This document shows, in pieces, positions 1 through 8,712 of a DNA stretch of 64,000 nucleotides (the stretch's first letter is position 1; each line of letters starts with the position of its first letter). Source of the stretch: Anthocerotibacter panamensis C109 (lineage in GTDB: Bacteria > Cyanobacteriota > Cyanobacteriia > Gloeobacterales > Anthocerotibacteraceae). The notes under the pieces were generated by a model, which had not been told where the DNA came from, ran no database searches, and saw nothing but the letters and a program-made list of their open reading frames with translations. A program made the position numbers and the translations under genes. Location: assembly GCF_018389385.1 (NCBI RefSeq), contig NZ_CP062698.1:3876667-3940666 (forward strand). Reading direction: 5' to 3'.

Positions 1-918
1 AATCGTCGTGCGGTAGTGGCTTTGGAGGGTCAACAGCCTTAAAGCAAAAGGATGGATGCGCTCAAGGGCGCTCTGGATCGTGATGAAGTTGCCCAAAGAC
101 TTGGACATCTTCTCGCCGTTGACCTTGACGAAAGCATTGTGCATCCAATAGTTCGCCAATGGAGCACCGTGGAGCGCCTCCGACTGCGCGATTTCATTTT
201 CGTGGTGCGGGAAAACCAAATCTTCGCCCCCCGCATGGATGTCAATCGTCGCCCCCATATGCTTTTGGATCATCGCCGAGCACTCAATATGCCAGCCGGG
301 GCGTCCAGTGCTAAAGGGGGTTTCCCAGGAGGGCTCCCCTGGTTTAGCCGTCTTCCACAGGGCGAAGTCCAACGGGTCGTGCTTGCGCTCCAACTCTTCA
401 CTGTGGACCCGTTCACTGGCTCCCACCTCCAACTCGGCGATGCGCTTGCCGGAGAGTTTGCCGTAGCTCGGGAATTTACGCACCGGATAGTACACATCCC
501 CGTTGGCCTGATAGGCGTAATCGCGCTGGAGTAAATCCGAAATAAAGTCCACCATTTCCGCTATGCTCTCGGTTGCACGCGGATAGAGGTCTGCTCGCTT
601 GATGTTGAGTCGGTCCATATCCTCGAAGTAGGTTTGGATATTGTCCATGACGACAGCCTCCCAAGACCGACCTTCTAGCCGCGCACGCTGGATGATCTTG
701 TCGTCGATATCCGTGAAATTCTGCACATATTGGACGCGATAGCCCCGCCATTCCAAATAGCGCCTGAGGGTGTCCCAGACCAGAAAGCAGCGTCCATGAC
801 CGATATGGCAGCGGTCGTAGACCGTCACGCCACAGACATACATGCGCACTTGGTCAGGCTCTTGGGGGACAAAAGGTTCCTTGCGCCCCGACAGGCTGTT
901 GTAGACGGCTAAACTCAT
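1..918 (-). CDS. cysS: Cysteine--tRNA ligase (N-terminal 306 residues, cut by window edge)
   Basis: Class I aminoacyl-tRNA synthetase that charges tRNA-Cys in the cytoplasm. Reading the minus strand from the ATG at 918 gives an open frame that runs off the left edge. It begins MSLAVYNSLSGRKEPF and carries the family landmarks in order: the zinc-ligand cysteine in MYVCGVTVYD (about residue 28), the HIGHGRC form of the HIGH motif, the FTDIDDKII segment, the GWHIECSAM zinc segment near residue 200, HAGGEDLVFPHHENE, and KMSKSLGN near residue 270. Full proteins are about 460-480 residues, so roughly the C-terminal third, with the anticodon-binding part, lies outside the window. Identity is secure. 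Confidence 0.97.
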   Translation of the reverse strand, partial: MSLAVYNSLSGRKEPFVPQEPDQVRMYVCGVTVYDRCHIGHGRCFLVWDTLRRYLEWRGYRVQYVQNFTDIDDKIIQRARLEGRSWEAVVMDNIQTYFEDMDRLNIKRADLYPRATESIAEMVDFISDLLQRDYAYQANGDVYYPVRKFPSYGKLSGKRIAELEVGASERVHSEELERKHDPLDFALWKTAKPGEPSWETPFSTGRPGWHIECSAMIQKHMGATIDIHAGGEDLVFPHHENEIAQSEALHGAPLANYWMHNAFVKVNGEKMSKSLGNFITIQSALERIHPFALRLLTLQSHYRTTI

Positions 919-1107
919 CGCGGTGGGTCCCTTGTTCCTCTCGTAATCCTAGCGCCTCTGTCATGCCCCTGGACAACCCGTTAAATTCCGTCCTCATAGG
1001 TAAAATTTCTTTATGGGGCCTAAAGATTTTCCCTTGTACTTGGGGCCGCTCTGCAATAAGCTGAAAATTTGTGAAGGGTCTTCTTGATCTGAATTGGGAG
1101 AATTGGC

Positions 1108-1404
1108 ATGGCAACGTACAAAGTTACTTTGAAAACCCCCTCGGGCACTCAAGTCATCGACTGTCCTGACGACAAATACATCCTTGATGTCGCTGAGGAA
1201 AAGGGCCTTGACCTGCCCTTCTCTTGCCGCGCTGGAGCTTGCTCTACCTGCGCCGGGAAACTGATCTCCGGTGCTGCCCCTGACCAGTCCGACCAGTCCT
1301 TCCTGGATGACGACCAGATTGCCGCTGGCTATGTGCTGACTTGCGTAGCCTATGCCACGGGCGAATGCACCATCGAGACCCATAAGGAAGAAGAACTGTA
1401 CTAG
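1108..1404 (+). CDS. petF: Plant-type [2Fe-2S] ferredoxin
   Basis: Soluble one-electron carrier that takes electrons from photosystem I to FNR, nitrite reductase, thioredoxin reductase and other acceptors. It is 98 residues, the usual length, with cluster ligands Cys40, Cys45, Cys48 ([10 protein letters not shown]) and Cys79 (VLTCVAY) in the conserved C-X4-C-X2-C-X30-C spacing, and the acidic C-terminus (HKEEELY) expected of photosynthetic ferredoxin I. The start is supported by GGGAG seven bases upstream. The stop overlaps the stop of the convergent downstream gene: the palindrome CTAG at 1401-1404 provides TAG on both strands. The strand context (monocistronic, long upstream gap) fits the usual stand-alone petF1. 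Confidence 0.97.
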   Translation: MATYKVTLKTPSGTQVIDCPDDKYILDVAEEKGLDLPFSCRAGACSTCAGKLISGAAPDQSDQSFLDDDQIAAGYVLTCVAYATGECTIETHKEEELY

Positions 1405-2156
1405 GTCCGGCCTCCGCGTGCCTGTCTTCTCAGCCACCCTACCGTCAACAAGGTGAGTCCAAGCAGCCCTAGGCCCAGGAAGAGCCATTGTGTCCAACTG
1501 GTTCCCTGGCCTTGGGCGCTTATTTTAGCTTCCTGGAGGGTCAGCGAATCGCCGATCCCCATCTCAAGGGTCAGCACACTGCGCACCTGCTCGACCGGAC
1601 GGAGCGTTTCAAGTCTTGCCTCTCTTTGAAAGCCCACTTCCCGGCCCTGACTCGCCACGGGGTCAAGGGTAATTTCGCGCAGGGGTTGCTTCCCACTCAC
1701 CACGGTCCAGGTGTTTTGAGGGATGTTGATCTGCTGTCTGGCATCGGTGACATCAGACCATTTGCCGCGATAAGCCAGGGTCATCATGACGGGACTTGCC
1801 AGTTCCACAGGGCTACTTTGTACGGTGATCACAATTTTTCCTCCCGCACCCAGGTTAGTGATGGCTCCCTGGAGGGGAGTTTCTAGCTTCAGGGTGAGGT
1901 TGCCCTCTTCGTAGGTCTGTTGGACCTGTAGCTCGATATCAAAGGGGCTGTCGGACTGGTCATCCACGGTTCCCTGGTAGCGGATATAGCCCGGTTGGGT
2001 ATCCCGGTCCAGTTCACTATTGTCGGAGATGAGCACGGTGGAGCGGTCTGTCTTAATTTCCAGGTCTAGGGCTTGAGCAGGAAGTACACTCCCCCCAAGA
2101 CCCCCCATCAACGAGCCTGCTATGACGCAAGCTGTAACCAAACCTCGCTTGGTCAA
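1401..2156 (-). CDS. Secreted or membrane-anchored protein of unknown function
   Basis: About 251 residues from the TTG at 2156. I chose this start because AAGGAG lies six bases upstream and because it leaves a clean signal peptide (TKRGLV, hydrophobic [15 protein letters not shown], cleavage after PAQA). Longer in-frame starts at 2213 and 2297 exist but place a charged, non-hydrophobic stretch ahead of the signal. The mature part is beta-rich and similar in flavour to DUF-type periplasmic proteins ([15 protein letters not shown], several KIVITV/TVVSG strands). A single membrane helix near the C-terminus ([19 protein letters not shown]) ends in RRQARGG, giving a type I topology with the bulk outside. 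I do not recognise a family. It is convergent with petF and overlaps its stop codon. Confidence 0.72.
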   Translation of the reverse strand: MTKRGLVTACVIAGSLMGGLGGSVLPAQALDLEIKTDRSTVLISDNSELDRDTQPGYIRYQGTVDDQSDSPFDIELQVQQTYEEGNLTLKLETPLQGAITNLGAGGKIVITVQSSPVELASPVMMTLAYRGKWSDVTDARQQINIPQNTWTVVSGKQPLREITLDPVASQGREVGFQREARLETLRPVEQVRSVLTLEMGIGDSLTLQEAKISAQGQGTSWTQWLFLGLGLLGLTLLTVGWLRRQARGGRT

Positions 2157-2322
2157 CCTCAACTCCTTACCCCTTGATGGACGTCCTGTTCCTGGCCGGA
2201 TTGGGTAAACCATAGGATCTAGTTTATTCTGCCATGGGTTGGTTATAGCCGTGAGGGACCCTAACCAACCAGGATGATAGCGACGATTTAACCGCATACA
2301 AAATCCGTACTAGACAGGAACC

Positions 2323-2904
2323 ATGTCGTCTATGTCTGCCATCACGCCCGCTATGGTCCTTTGGGCCTACGGTCAAGGCTACTTCCCCATGGCTGAAGGG
2401 GAGGAAATCTTCTGGCTGGACCCAGATCCGCGGGCCATTTTTGATTTGGACACGGTGCATTTCTCGCGCCGCTTGCTGCGCCGCATCCGTCAGGGGCAAT
2501 TTACTGTGACCTACAACCACTGCTGTGCTCTGGTTATTCAACGCTGTGCCGAGCGCCGTAAAACCTGGCTTTCAGCAGCGATCCAGCAGACTTACTGTCA
2601 GCTTCATGAACTGGGTCATGTTCACAGTGTGGAGGTTTGGCAGGACGGGCTGTTGGCGGGGGGGCTCTACGGAGTGACCCTGGGGGCACTATTTTCCGGT
2701 GAATCGATGTTTCACCGCGTCACAGACGCCTCTAAAGTCGCTCTGTACTATCTGGTGGAGCGTCTGCGAGAACGTGGGTATAGACTGCTGGATGCCCAAC
2801 TGCTCAACGACCACACCGCCAGTCTTGGCGCGGTGCACATCCCGCGCCGCCAATACCGGGAGCTTTTACAGCACGCCCTCAGCCAGGACTGCCATTTTAC
2901 GTGA
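2323..2904 (+). CDS. aat: Leucyl/phenylalanyl-tRNA--protein transferase
   Basis: Transfers Leu or Phe from aminoacyl-tRNA to N-terminal Arg or Lys of proteins, marking them for ClpS-ClpAP degradation (bacterial N-end rule). The 193-residue product shows the family signature: MVLWAYGQGYFPMAEGEEIFWLDPDPRA-type N-terminus (GYFPM, W-x-DP-x-PRA), RRKTWLSAAIQQTY (the R-x-TW-I motif), HSVEVW, LAGGLYGVTLGALFSGESMF (GGLYG and F-GESMF), and LLDAQLLNDHTASLGA (D-Q-x-x-H-x-SLG). Two ATGs (2323 and 2332) are possible starts. The gene ends convergently inside the last codons of the rRNA methyltransferase (8-bp overlap). Confidence 0.95.
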   Translation: MSSMSAITPAMVLWAYGQGYFPMAEGEEIFWLDPDPRAIFDLDTVHFSRRLLRRIRQGQFTVTYNHCCALVIQRCAERRKTWLSAAIQQTYCQLHELGHVHSVEVWQDGLLAGGLYGVTLGALFSGESMFHRVTDASKVALYYLVERLRERGYRLLDAQLLNDHTASLGAVHIPRRQYRELLQHALSQDCHFT

Positions 2905-4171
2905 GGTCCAAGCGCTGGCTCTGCCGCTGCCGCTGTAGTTCATAGATCACGACGGCTCCCGCTACAGCAGCATTGAGGCTGGGGGTCTTACCCGCGATAG
3001 GAATGGAAGCGATGAGGTCACAGCTTTTTTGGATCAACAGACTCAGACCCTTGTGCTCCGAGCCGATGACCACCACGGTTGGTCCGGCGAGGTCGATCTC
3101 GTAGATCTCCTTGTCGGCATTGGCATCAGTACCCACGATCCAGAATCCGGCTTCCTTGAGGCGCTCCAAGGCTTGACGCAGATTGACGACGCGACTGATG
3201 GGCAGGTGCTCAATCGCTCCCGCGCTGACCTTGGCGACGGTGGCAGTGACCCCCACCGCGCGACGCTGCGGTAGGATCAGACCCTGGACCCCCATCGCCT
3301 CACAACTGCGGATCAAAGAGCCTAGGTTTTGTGGGTCTTCGAGTCCCTCCGCGACCACGATCACAGGGCGATAGCTTGTCAGGGCATGGGTGACAAGGTC
3401 TTCGAGTTCCCAGTAGTGGTAGGCTGCCACCTGAGCGGCGACGCCCTGATGGTTCGCTCCTTCACAGGTGTGGTCCAGACGCTCCCGGTCCACAACGTCA
3501 ATGACGGTACCCTTGGCCTTGGCTTGGTCCAAAAGGGCCAGGAAGCGGTTGTCATAGCGCAACTGCTCGACAATCCAGATCCGGTTGAGTTGGCGCTCGG
3601 ACTTGAGGGCGGCGAGGACTCCCTGCCGTCCGTAAATCAGCTCGGGAGATTCTTCTGGGGTTTGCTCCTCGTCTAGAGCAATAGCGTAGTGCTCCTCGGG
3701 CACGTTTTTGGTTTGGGGCTCCGGCTTAAAACGGGGCGTACGCTTGACTCCATAGGGAACATCCTTGGTGCGTACCGCCACTGCCGGACGGGCTTTGGTG
3801 AAACGATCGGACGTTGGGCGTGTGGGGCGTGTCGTGGGGCGTTCTTCTTTGCCGCGTGTCGGGCGGGCAGCGCGGGCCGGACGGGCGTCTCTTTCTACTC
3901 GTCCTTCCCCAGAAAAACGTTCTTCTTTGCCGCGTGTCGGGCGGGTGGATCGAGCGGGACGGGCGTCTCTTTCTGCTCTGCCCGCCCCAGAAAAACGTTC
4001 TTCTTTATCTGGGCGCGGACGCCCTGCACCCTTGAACCCATGGCGGCTGGGACGAGAGCGCTCAGGGGCTGAGGATTGCGTGGTACCTGCCTGGGTCTTT
4101 TTGCGGACCACCAGACGAGGACTGCCGGTTCCCTGTGACCGGCTGGCATTGGAGCGAGGCTTGGCTTTCAT
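2897..4171 (-). CDS. rlmB: TrmH/SpoU-family 23S rRNA (guanosine-2'-O-)-methyltransferase (RlmB type) with basic N-terminal repeats
   Basis: SAM-dependent SPOUT methyltransferase that 2'-O-methylates a guanosine in 23S rRNA. Residues about 175-424 form the canonical enzyme: substrate-binding domain starting LIYGRQGVLAAL, then the SPOUT signature NLGSLIRSCEAMG (motif 1), VVVIGSEHKGLS (motif 2) and IPIAGKTPSLNAAVAGAVVIYEL (motif 3), which builds the knot. Residues 1-170 are an unusual Arg/Pro/Lys-rich, probably disordered extension with two near-identical 26-residue units (FSGxGRxERDARPAR...PTRGKEER) that are also repeated at DNA level. Family members without this are about 250 residues. Upstream lies a leader with strong hairpins (4192-4240). 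Core identity is firm; the exact target nucleotide is inferred. Confidence 0.93.
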   Translation of the reverse strand: MKAKPRSNASRSQGTGSPRLVVRKKTQAGTTQSSAPERSRPSRHGFKGAGRPRPDKEERFSGAGRAERDARPARSTRPTRGKEERFSGEGRVERDARPARAARPTRGKEERPTTRPTRPTSDRFTKARPAVAVRTKDVPYGVKRTPRFKPEPQTKNVPEEHYAIALDEEQTPEESPELIYGRQGVLAALKSERQLNRIWIVEQLRYDNRFLALLDQAKAKGTVIDVVDRERLDHTCEGANHQGVAAQVAAYHYWELEDLVTHALTSYRPVIVVAEGLEDPQNLGSLIRSCEAMGVQGLILPQRRAVGVTATVAKVSAGAIEHLPISRVVNLRQALERLKEAGFWIVGTDANADKEIYEIDLAGPTVVVIGSEHKGLSLLIQKSCDLIASIPIAGKTPSLNAAVAGAVVIYELQRQRQSQRLDLT

Positions 4172-4191
4172 TACTATTCCCTGATGACGAA

Positions 4192-4240
4192 GCGTGGGCG
4201 ATGTTGGCCCACGCGGGCGTATAGAAACTGGATATACGCC
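4192..4240 (-). promoter_or_regulatory. Two strong stem-loops in the leader of rlmB
   Basis: Between the end of the hpsJ-like gene and the rlmB start there are two perfect 8-bp inverted repeats: GCGTGGGC/GCCCACGC (4192-4199 with 4207-4214, 7-nt loop) and GGCGTATA/TATACGCC (4216-4223 with 4233-4240, 9-nt loop). A looser GC-rich pairing (GCCCGG at 4246-4251 with CCGGGC at 4283-4288) lies just upstream. None is followed by a U tract on the minus strand, so they look more like a structured 5' leader or an mRNA-stability element than an intrinsic terminator. Confidence 0.5.
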
Positions 4241-4327
4241 TAGCGGCCCGGTCGGTTCCTCCAGGGAACAGCCCTCTTGGCCCCGGGCGCTTATCTACTA
4301 TAGCCCGACGATCCAAAGAAGCGGTAA

Positions 4328-5008
4328 CTAAGCCAGACGGGGTTTGCGTGGGGTGACCCACCAGATGAGGATGAAGGCGACGCCGACGACCAAGGCTCCG
4401 GCATTCCACTTGGTCGAGTTCTTGATCACATTGATACGGGCGGTCTCGCGAGCGGTCTCAAGTTGGTTCGACACGTTGCTTTCCGCCTGACCGATTTCTT
4501 CAAACAGGCGCTTTTTTAGCTCTGTGGGATTTTTGATGCCTTGGAGTTGATTCTGGCGCTCTAGCAGGGTGAAAACTTTGGCAATATCCTGGTCTGAGGA
4601 TTTCTGAAGCACCTGCTTGCGCTGTTGGATCGGGGCCATTTGCTGATTCATGCGCGTGGCGACCTGCTGATTATTGAGTTCTGTGATCCGTGCAGAATTA
4701 CGTAGACTCAAAGGAATCGTAAGCAGGAACAACACGCCAATCACCAGGGAACCCCAGGAAAGAAATTTGGTGAGCATACTTTTGGGATTGCTTGCTTCAG
4801 ACCAATAGAGAAATAACAACGCGATAAAGGGGAGGGGTGCGCGCTCCACCAGATAGCCCAAAAATTGAAACTCCCAGACCGGGTCGGTGAAATGCGGCGG
4901 GACCAGCGCAGCAATAATATCAAACAACACCAGGACCAGCAGAATAATACCGATCAAGCGAAAGAGAAAATTCAGGGTCGCAGGGGAACTCATGGGCATT
5001 TGGCTCAT
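4328..5008 (-). CDS. HpsJ-like membrane protein associated with cyanoexosortase A
   Basis: 226-residue membrane protein. N-terminal helices at about residues 13-35 and 55-70, a third at 85-103 (GSLVIGVLFLLTIPLSL), a long Gln/Glu/Lys-rich helical region (105-195, ITELNNQQVATRMNQQMAP..., likely coiled coil) and a last membrane helix near the C-terminus (AGALVVGVAFILIWWVT) followed by RKPRLA. This architecture matches the HpsJ-like proteins named after the hormogonium polysaccharide locus and often found with cyanoexosortase A. It is the last gene of a three-gene unit: its ATG overlaps the stop of the preceding gene as ATGA. Role in surface polysaccharide or protein sorting is inferred from context. 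Confidence 0.78.
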   Translation of the reverse strand: MSQMPMSSPATLNFLFRLIGIILLVLVLFDIIAALVPPHFTDPVWEFQFLGYLVERAPLPFIALLFLYWSEASNPKSMLTKFLSWGSLVIGVLFLLTIPLSLRNSARITELNNQQVATRMNQQMAPIQQRKQVLQKSSDQDIAKVFTLLERQNQLQGIKNPTELKKRLFEEIGQAESNVSNQLETARETARINVIKNSTKWNAGALVVGVAFILIWWVTPRKPRLA

Positions 5009-5652
5009 GGCAATAAATCCTTAGTGGACCAGGAAGACCAGATTGCTTCCAGGTGTTGGTATGTAGCATCGGGAACCGGGGTATCCAAGGGCAGGATTAA
5101 CTGTGTCCACAGGCAGCGGCGGTCTAGGACTTCCTCTCGGCCCAGCAACCAACTTCCCAGGCGGGTTGGGGTCAAGTCATAGCGGTAGCGATTCTGCATG
5201 AACTGCTGTTGGGTGATGGTGGTCTCACCTCGGGGATTGATGCAGGTGCTCAGATACGCCTGTCCCTCGTAGCTAAAAAGCACATAGGAGCCCCGTCCCG
5301 CCTGTTCACGGACCAGCCACTTGGCGGGAGAATTCGTGACAGTGTAGCGGACATAGGTGGGTATATCTCCATTCGCATCCACGATAAAGCGGGCTTCAAT
5401 CTCGAGGGTCTTTTGGTCCTGCCGCAGGCGGTAGCGTTGACCGGAGGTCATCTTGAGCGGTTGGGGCAACTTGGCTAGAGGCTCCCTATCTATCTGCTGC
5501 CAACCGGGGATGTTTAGTATGTGCGGGAGGGCCAAGAATGGGGGTTCGCGGCGGGCGAGGGCGGGATCAAAAATCGACTTGAGCAGGACTAGTGCAACCG
5601 CCCCGAAGGTGAGTCCGTGCAACAGTAAGCGCAGCCAGGACCAAAATTTCAT
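5005..5652 (-). CDS. Cyanoexosortase A system-associated protein
   Basis: About 215 residues from the ATG at 5652, which overlaps the exosortase stop codon as ATGA (5649-5652), so translation is probably coupled. It has one N-terminal membrane anchor (LLLHGLTFGAVALVLLKSIF) and an extracytoplasmic domain with conserved aromatics (PGWQQIDREPL, RYRLRQDQKTLEIEARF, GSYVLFSYEGQAYLSTCINPRGETTITQQQF, RYDLTPTRLGSWLLGRE). Size and anchor match the family of small proteins encoded directly after cyanoexosortase A genes; the family's biochemical job is unknown. The longer frame to 5706 reads back into the exosortase gene and is unlikely. Confidence 0.82.
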   Translation of the reverse strand: MKFWSWLRLLLHGLTFGAVALVLLKSIFDPALARREPPFLALPHILNIPGWQQIDREPLAKLPQPLKMTSGQRYRLRQDQKTLEIEARFIVDANGDIPTYVRYTVTNSPAKWLVREQAGRGSYVLFSYEGQAYLSTCINPRGETTITQQQFMQNRYRYDLTPTRLGSWLLGREEVLDRRCLWTQLILPLDTPVPDATYQHLEAIWSSWSTKDLLP

Positions 5653-6503
5653 GGTGTTTTGAGCAAGGAGGGAGGCTCTAGACGGGCAAAGTAGCGCAGC
5701 ACCCACCCAAAACCTACCAGCGAGACAATCGAGAACAAACTCGCCCCATCCCCCATATGCCAGTATTCAAAGGCTAGCTTGTCACCACTAGCCTGGAGGA
5801 CTGCAAGCAGTGCCACACGCACTCCGTTTACTGTAAAGGCAAGGAGGTAGGCTATTCCCGGCAGAATCAGCCGATAGCGCCAGTCGAGGGGCACCAAAAG
5901 CACAAAGAGCACGGTAAGGCCCAAAAGCACATAGATGATATCAATGCCTGCACAGCCAGGGTTGACCAGGATGGAGCCCGTAGGCAGCGCAACGTTTGCC
6001 CCTTGACGGGTCACAGGATAACCCAGGTACCACAACAGGAAAGTACTGAATTGGGCCGCATGAACGGGAATATTGACGACCTTGAGGATGAATCCGCTGA
6101 AGGGGATCTGCCCGCCAACCAGTGCAAAGATGACCAATTCACGCCAGTACTGTCTAGGTTTGCCCGCTATCAGCGCTAAACCCAGCCCGCCCAAAAAAGG
6201 CGTGATTTGCAGGAAAGGGCCAAACCAGGGGTTGAACAAGGCTCGCATCAGCACCAGTCCGATCAGCGTCAGACCGATTAGGTAGGCGAGTGGACCCCCT
6301 TCCACCTGGATCTGATCCCGCTTCTGGTACAGCAGGTATAGGGCGGTACCTTCAAAGAGAAGGCTGATACTGAGATAGTCAAAGTTGCTACTAACCTTCC
6401 AAAGGAGGGTCAAATGAAGGCACATCAGGGTAATAGCTGTGCTGAAGAGCCAATACTTTGAATCCTGAAAGTAGGCGGTTAGGGGAAGGGCAGCACGATT
6501 CAT
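5649..6503 (-). CDS. Cyanoexosortase A (integral-membrane transpeptidase-like sorting enzyme)
   Basis: Polytopic membrane protein of 284 residues with about eight hydrophobic helices. Exosortases are thought to cleave the PEP-CTERM tail of exported proteins and pass them to the cell surface. The three catalytic-triad residues are visible in their usual contexts: Cys in NPGCAGIDIIYVLLGL (about residue 185), Arg in NGVRVALL (about 225) and His in YWHMGDGASLFS (about 248). It heads an operon with the associated protein and an HpsJ-like protein through successive ATGA overlaps. Two adjacent palindromes (6537-6564) sit upstream. No good Shine-Dalgarno is seen before the ATG. A matching PEP-CTERM protein is encoded at 32649. 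Confidence 0.9.
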   Translation of the reverse strand: MNRAALPLTAYFQDSKYWLFSTAITLMCLHLTLLWKVSSNFDYLSISLLFEGTALYLLYQKRDQIQVEGGPLAYLIGLTLIGLVLMRALFNPWFGPFLQITPFLGGLGLALIAGKPRQYWRELVIFALVGGQIPFSGFILKVVNIPVHAAQFSTFLLWYLGYPVTRQGANVALPTGSILVNPGCAGIDIIYVLLGLTVLFVLLVPLDWRYRLILPGIAYLLAFTVNGVRVALLAVLQASGDKLAFEYWHMGDGASLFSIVSLVGFGWVLRYFARLEPPSLLKTP

Positions 6504-6536
6504 GGCGCGATGGGGGGAGCCGAATAGGCCAGAAGA

Positions 6537-6564
6537 TTAGTAAAAATACTAACCAAATATTTGG
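6537..6564. promoter_or_regulatory. Adjacent palindromes upstream of the cyanoexosortase operon
   Basis: Two perfect dyads abut: TTAGTA-AAAA-TACTAA (6537-6552) and CCAAATATTTGG (6553-6564), 33-60 bp upstream of the exosortase ATG. The spacing and symmetry suggest a transcription-factor operator in the promoter of this operon. No regulator can be named. Confidence 0.4.
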
Positions 6565-6692
6565 GGCTTGTAAACATTGGTGCTCCACACGTTCTAAGAA
6601 GATTCTATGAAGTCCTTGCCTGGAGCCGCAATCAGCATTTTTACTACCCCATCCCAGCACTGATGGGTTACGTATTTACACGCACCCATAGC

Positions 6693-6717
6693 AAAAGAGG
6701 GCCGCTTGGCCCCCTTT
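6693..6717 (-). terminator. Rho-independent terminator of ftsH
   Basis: On the minus strand, 21 bases after the ftsH stop, the sequence reads AAAAGGGGGCC-AAGC-GGCCCTCTTTT. The stem is 11 bp with one mismatch, and the distal arm ends in TTTT. It is well placed to end ftsH transcription before the cyanoexosortase promoter. Confidence 0.7.
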
Positions 6718-6737
6718 TAGGTTTACGGTCCAGGAGC

Positions 6738-8594
6738 TTACACTGCCTGCTTCTGACCCCGCTCATACTCCTCTATCACCTGCTCCAACTCCTCCGCATC
6801 CAGCGTCTCGCGCTTCATCAGCACCTCCGTCACCCGGTCCAACGTCCCACGCTCGGACCCGAGCAACTGCCGCGCACGACTGTACGACCCATCCACCAAC
6901 CGCCGCACTTCCGCATCTATCAACTGCGCAGTCTGCTCGCTGAAGTCCCGCTCCGCCATGATGTCCCGACCCATGAACATCGAGCCACCCTGCCGACCCA
7001 ACGCCAAGGGGCCTACCGCATCGCTCATCCCGAAGCGCGTCACCATCGTCCGCGCCATCGACGCCACCCGCTCCAGGTCGTTGCCCGCTCCGGTCGTCAC
7101 CTCGTCCGAACCATACACCAACTCCTCCGCCACCCGACCACCCAACGCTGCCACCATCCGGTCCATCAACTGTGCACGCGACACCAACATGTCGTCATCA
7201 CTCGGCGTGAACCACGTCAACCCCGCAGCCATCCCCCGCGGGATGATGCTTATCTTCTGCACCGGCTCATGATTCGCCAGCATCCGGCCCAACAAGGCAT
7301 GCCCTACCTCGTGATACGCTATCAACTGCCGCGTGCGCTCCCCCATCGTCCGGTTCTTCTTCTCTGGACCCGCCAGCACCCGGTCTATCGCATCGTTAAT
7401 CTCATCCATCGAGATCTCTGTCAGGTTGCGCCGCGCCGCGAGAATCGCCGCCTCATTGAGCAGATTCGCCAAGTCCGCACCCGTGAACCCCGGAGTGCGC
7501 CGCGCCACTTTCTGCACATCCACATCCTTCGCCAGCGTTTTGCCCCGTGCGTGCACCTTCAATACTTCATAGCGCCCCTTGAAATCGGGACGGTCCACCA
7601 CCACCTGCCGGTCAAAGCGACCCGGTCGGAGCAACGCCGCATCCAGCACATCCGGTCGGTTCGTCGCCGCCAGGATAATCACCCCACTGTTGCCCTCGAA
7701 CCCGTCCATCTCCACCAGCAATTGGTTCAAGGTCTGCTCACGCTCGTCATTGCCTCCGCCCAGCCCCGCTCCGCGCTGTCGGCCCACTGCGTCAATCTCG
7801 TCGATGAACACAATGCACGGTGCATTCTTCTTCGCCTGCTCAAACAAGTCGCGCACCCGTGACGCGCCCACCCCGACAAACATCTCCACAAACTCCGACC
7901 CCGATATCGAGAAGAAGGGCACTCCCGCCTCCCCCGCTACCGCCTTCGCCAACAGCGTCTTACCCGTTCCGGGCGGGCCGACCAAAAGCACCCCACGCGG
8001 GATCTTCGCCCCCAAAGCATCGAAGCGGTCCCGGTTCTTCAAAAAGTCCACCACTTCCGTCAGCTCCAGCTTGGCCTCATCGACGCCTGCCACATCCTGA
8101 AATGTGGTCTTGGTCTGCTGCTCCATGTGCACGCGAGCCTTGGATTTACCAAAGTTCATCGCCTGATTGCCCGGTCCACCCTGTGCGCGGCGCAACAGGA
8201 AAAACAAGCCGCCCAACAGCAACAGCGGGAACAAAAAAGTCCCGAGCATCTGGAACCAAGCGGAGGAATTGTTGTCGCTGCGGATCTGATAGCTGACGCC
8301 TGCTTTCTGGAGCAGAGCGAAAATCTGCGTGTCGAAAGGCGGCAAGGTGACCTTGACCACCGAGCCATCTTTGAGGGTGACATTGGCGCGGGTATTGTCA
8401 GCAGCGAACTCCGTCGAGGCGACGCCGCCGGTCTGGGCGCGTTTGAGGAATTCGGAGTAGGCGATTTCCTTGCGGTTATCGCTGGCGGAGCCGTTGAAGA
8501 AAGCAGTGGCGAGGGAGACGACGACAATAGCCAGGAGGATATAGAGGCCGGTATTGCGCCAGTTGTTGGGAGACTTTTTGTTGTTGTCGTTCAC
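6738..8594 (-). CDS. ftsH: ATP-dependent zinc metalloprotease FtsH
   Basis: Membrane-anchored AAA+ protease that degrades damaged membrane proteins, including photosystem II D1 in cyanobacteria. Features in order: membrane helix near residues 15-33 ([17 protein letters not shown]), extracytoplasmic FtsH_ext domain, second helix about 110-135, AAA+ module with Walker A GPPGTGKT (about 205), Walker [20 protein letters not shown] ending in RPGRFDRQ, then the zinc site HEVGH (about 430) with downstream acidic ligand region. I start it at the GTG at 8594 because GGAGGAG lies eight bases upstream; an in-frame ATG at 8633 has no such site. That gives 618 residues, normal for FtsH. Codon use is strongly C-biased at third positions compared with neighbours, as expected for a highly expressed gene. 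Confidence 0.97.
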   Translation of the reverse strand: MNDNNKKSPNNWRNTGLYILLAIVVVSLATAFFNGSASDNRKEIAYSEFLKRAQTGGVASTEFAADNTRANVTLKDGSVVKVTLPPFDTQIFALLQKAGVSYQIRSDNNSSAWFQMLGTFLFPLLLLGGLFFLLRRAQGGPGNQAMNFGKSKARVHMEQQTKTTFQDVAGVDEAKLELTEVVDFLKNRDRFDALGAKIPRGVLLVGPPGTGKTLLAKAVAGEAGVPFFSISGSEFVEMFVGVGASRVRDLFEQAKKNAPCIVFIDEIDAVGRQRGAGLGGGNDEREQTLNQLLVEMDGFEGNSGVIILAATNRPDVLDAALLRPGRFDRQVVVDRPDFKGRYEVLKVHARGKTLAKDVDVQKVARRTPGFTGADLANLLNEAAILAARRNLTEISMDEINDAIDRVLAGPEKKNRTMGERTRQLIAYHEVGHALLGRMLANHEPVQKISIIPRGMAAGLTWFTPSDDDMLVSRAQLMDRMVAALGGRVAEELVYGSDEVTTGAGNDLERVASMARTMVTRFGMSDAVGPLALGRQGGSMFMGRDIMAERDFSEQTAQLIDAEVRRLVDGSYSRARQLLGSERGTLDRVTEVLMKRETLDAEELEQVIEEYERGQKQAV

Positions 8595-8712
8595 GAGCGG
8601 GTTCTCCTCCTGGGGACGAGATAAGCAAGACAAAGTTAGTTAGGTGGAATGGCGTGTCGCAGCCTTCCCTCTCTCATCTTATCCGCGTTCACCAGCTCGA
8701 GGCGCAGGACGA

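Noticed and set aside
6561-7862. 433-residue frame on the plus strand opposite ftsH
   Set aside because: It is the antisense of the strongly third-position-biased ftsH gene; the protein is Arg/His/Pro/Leu-rich with no family features.
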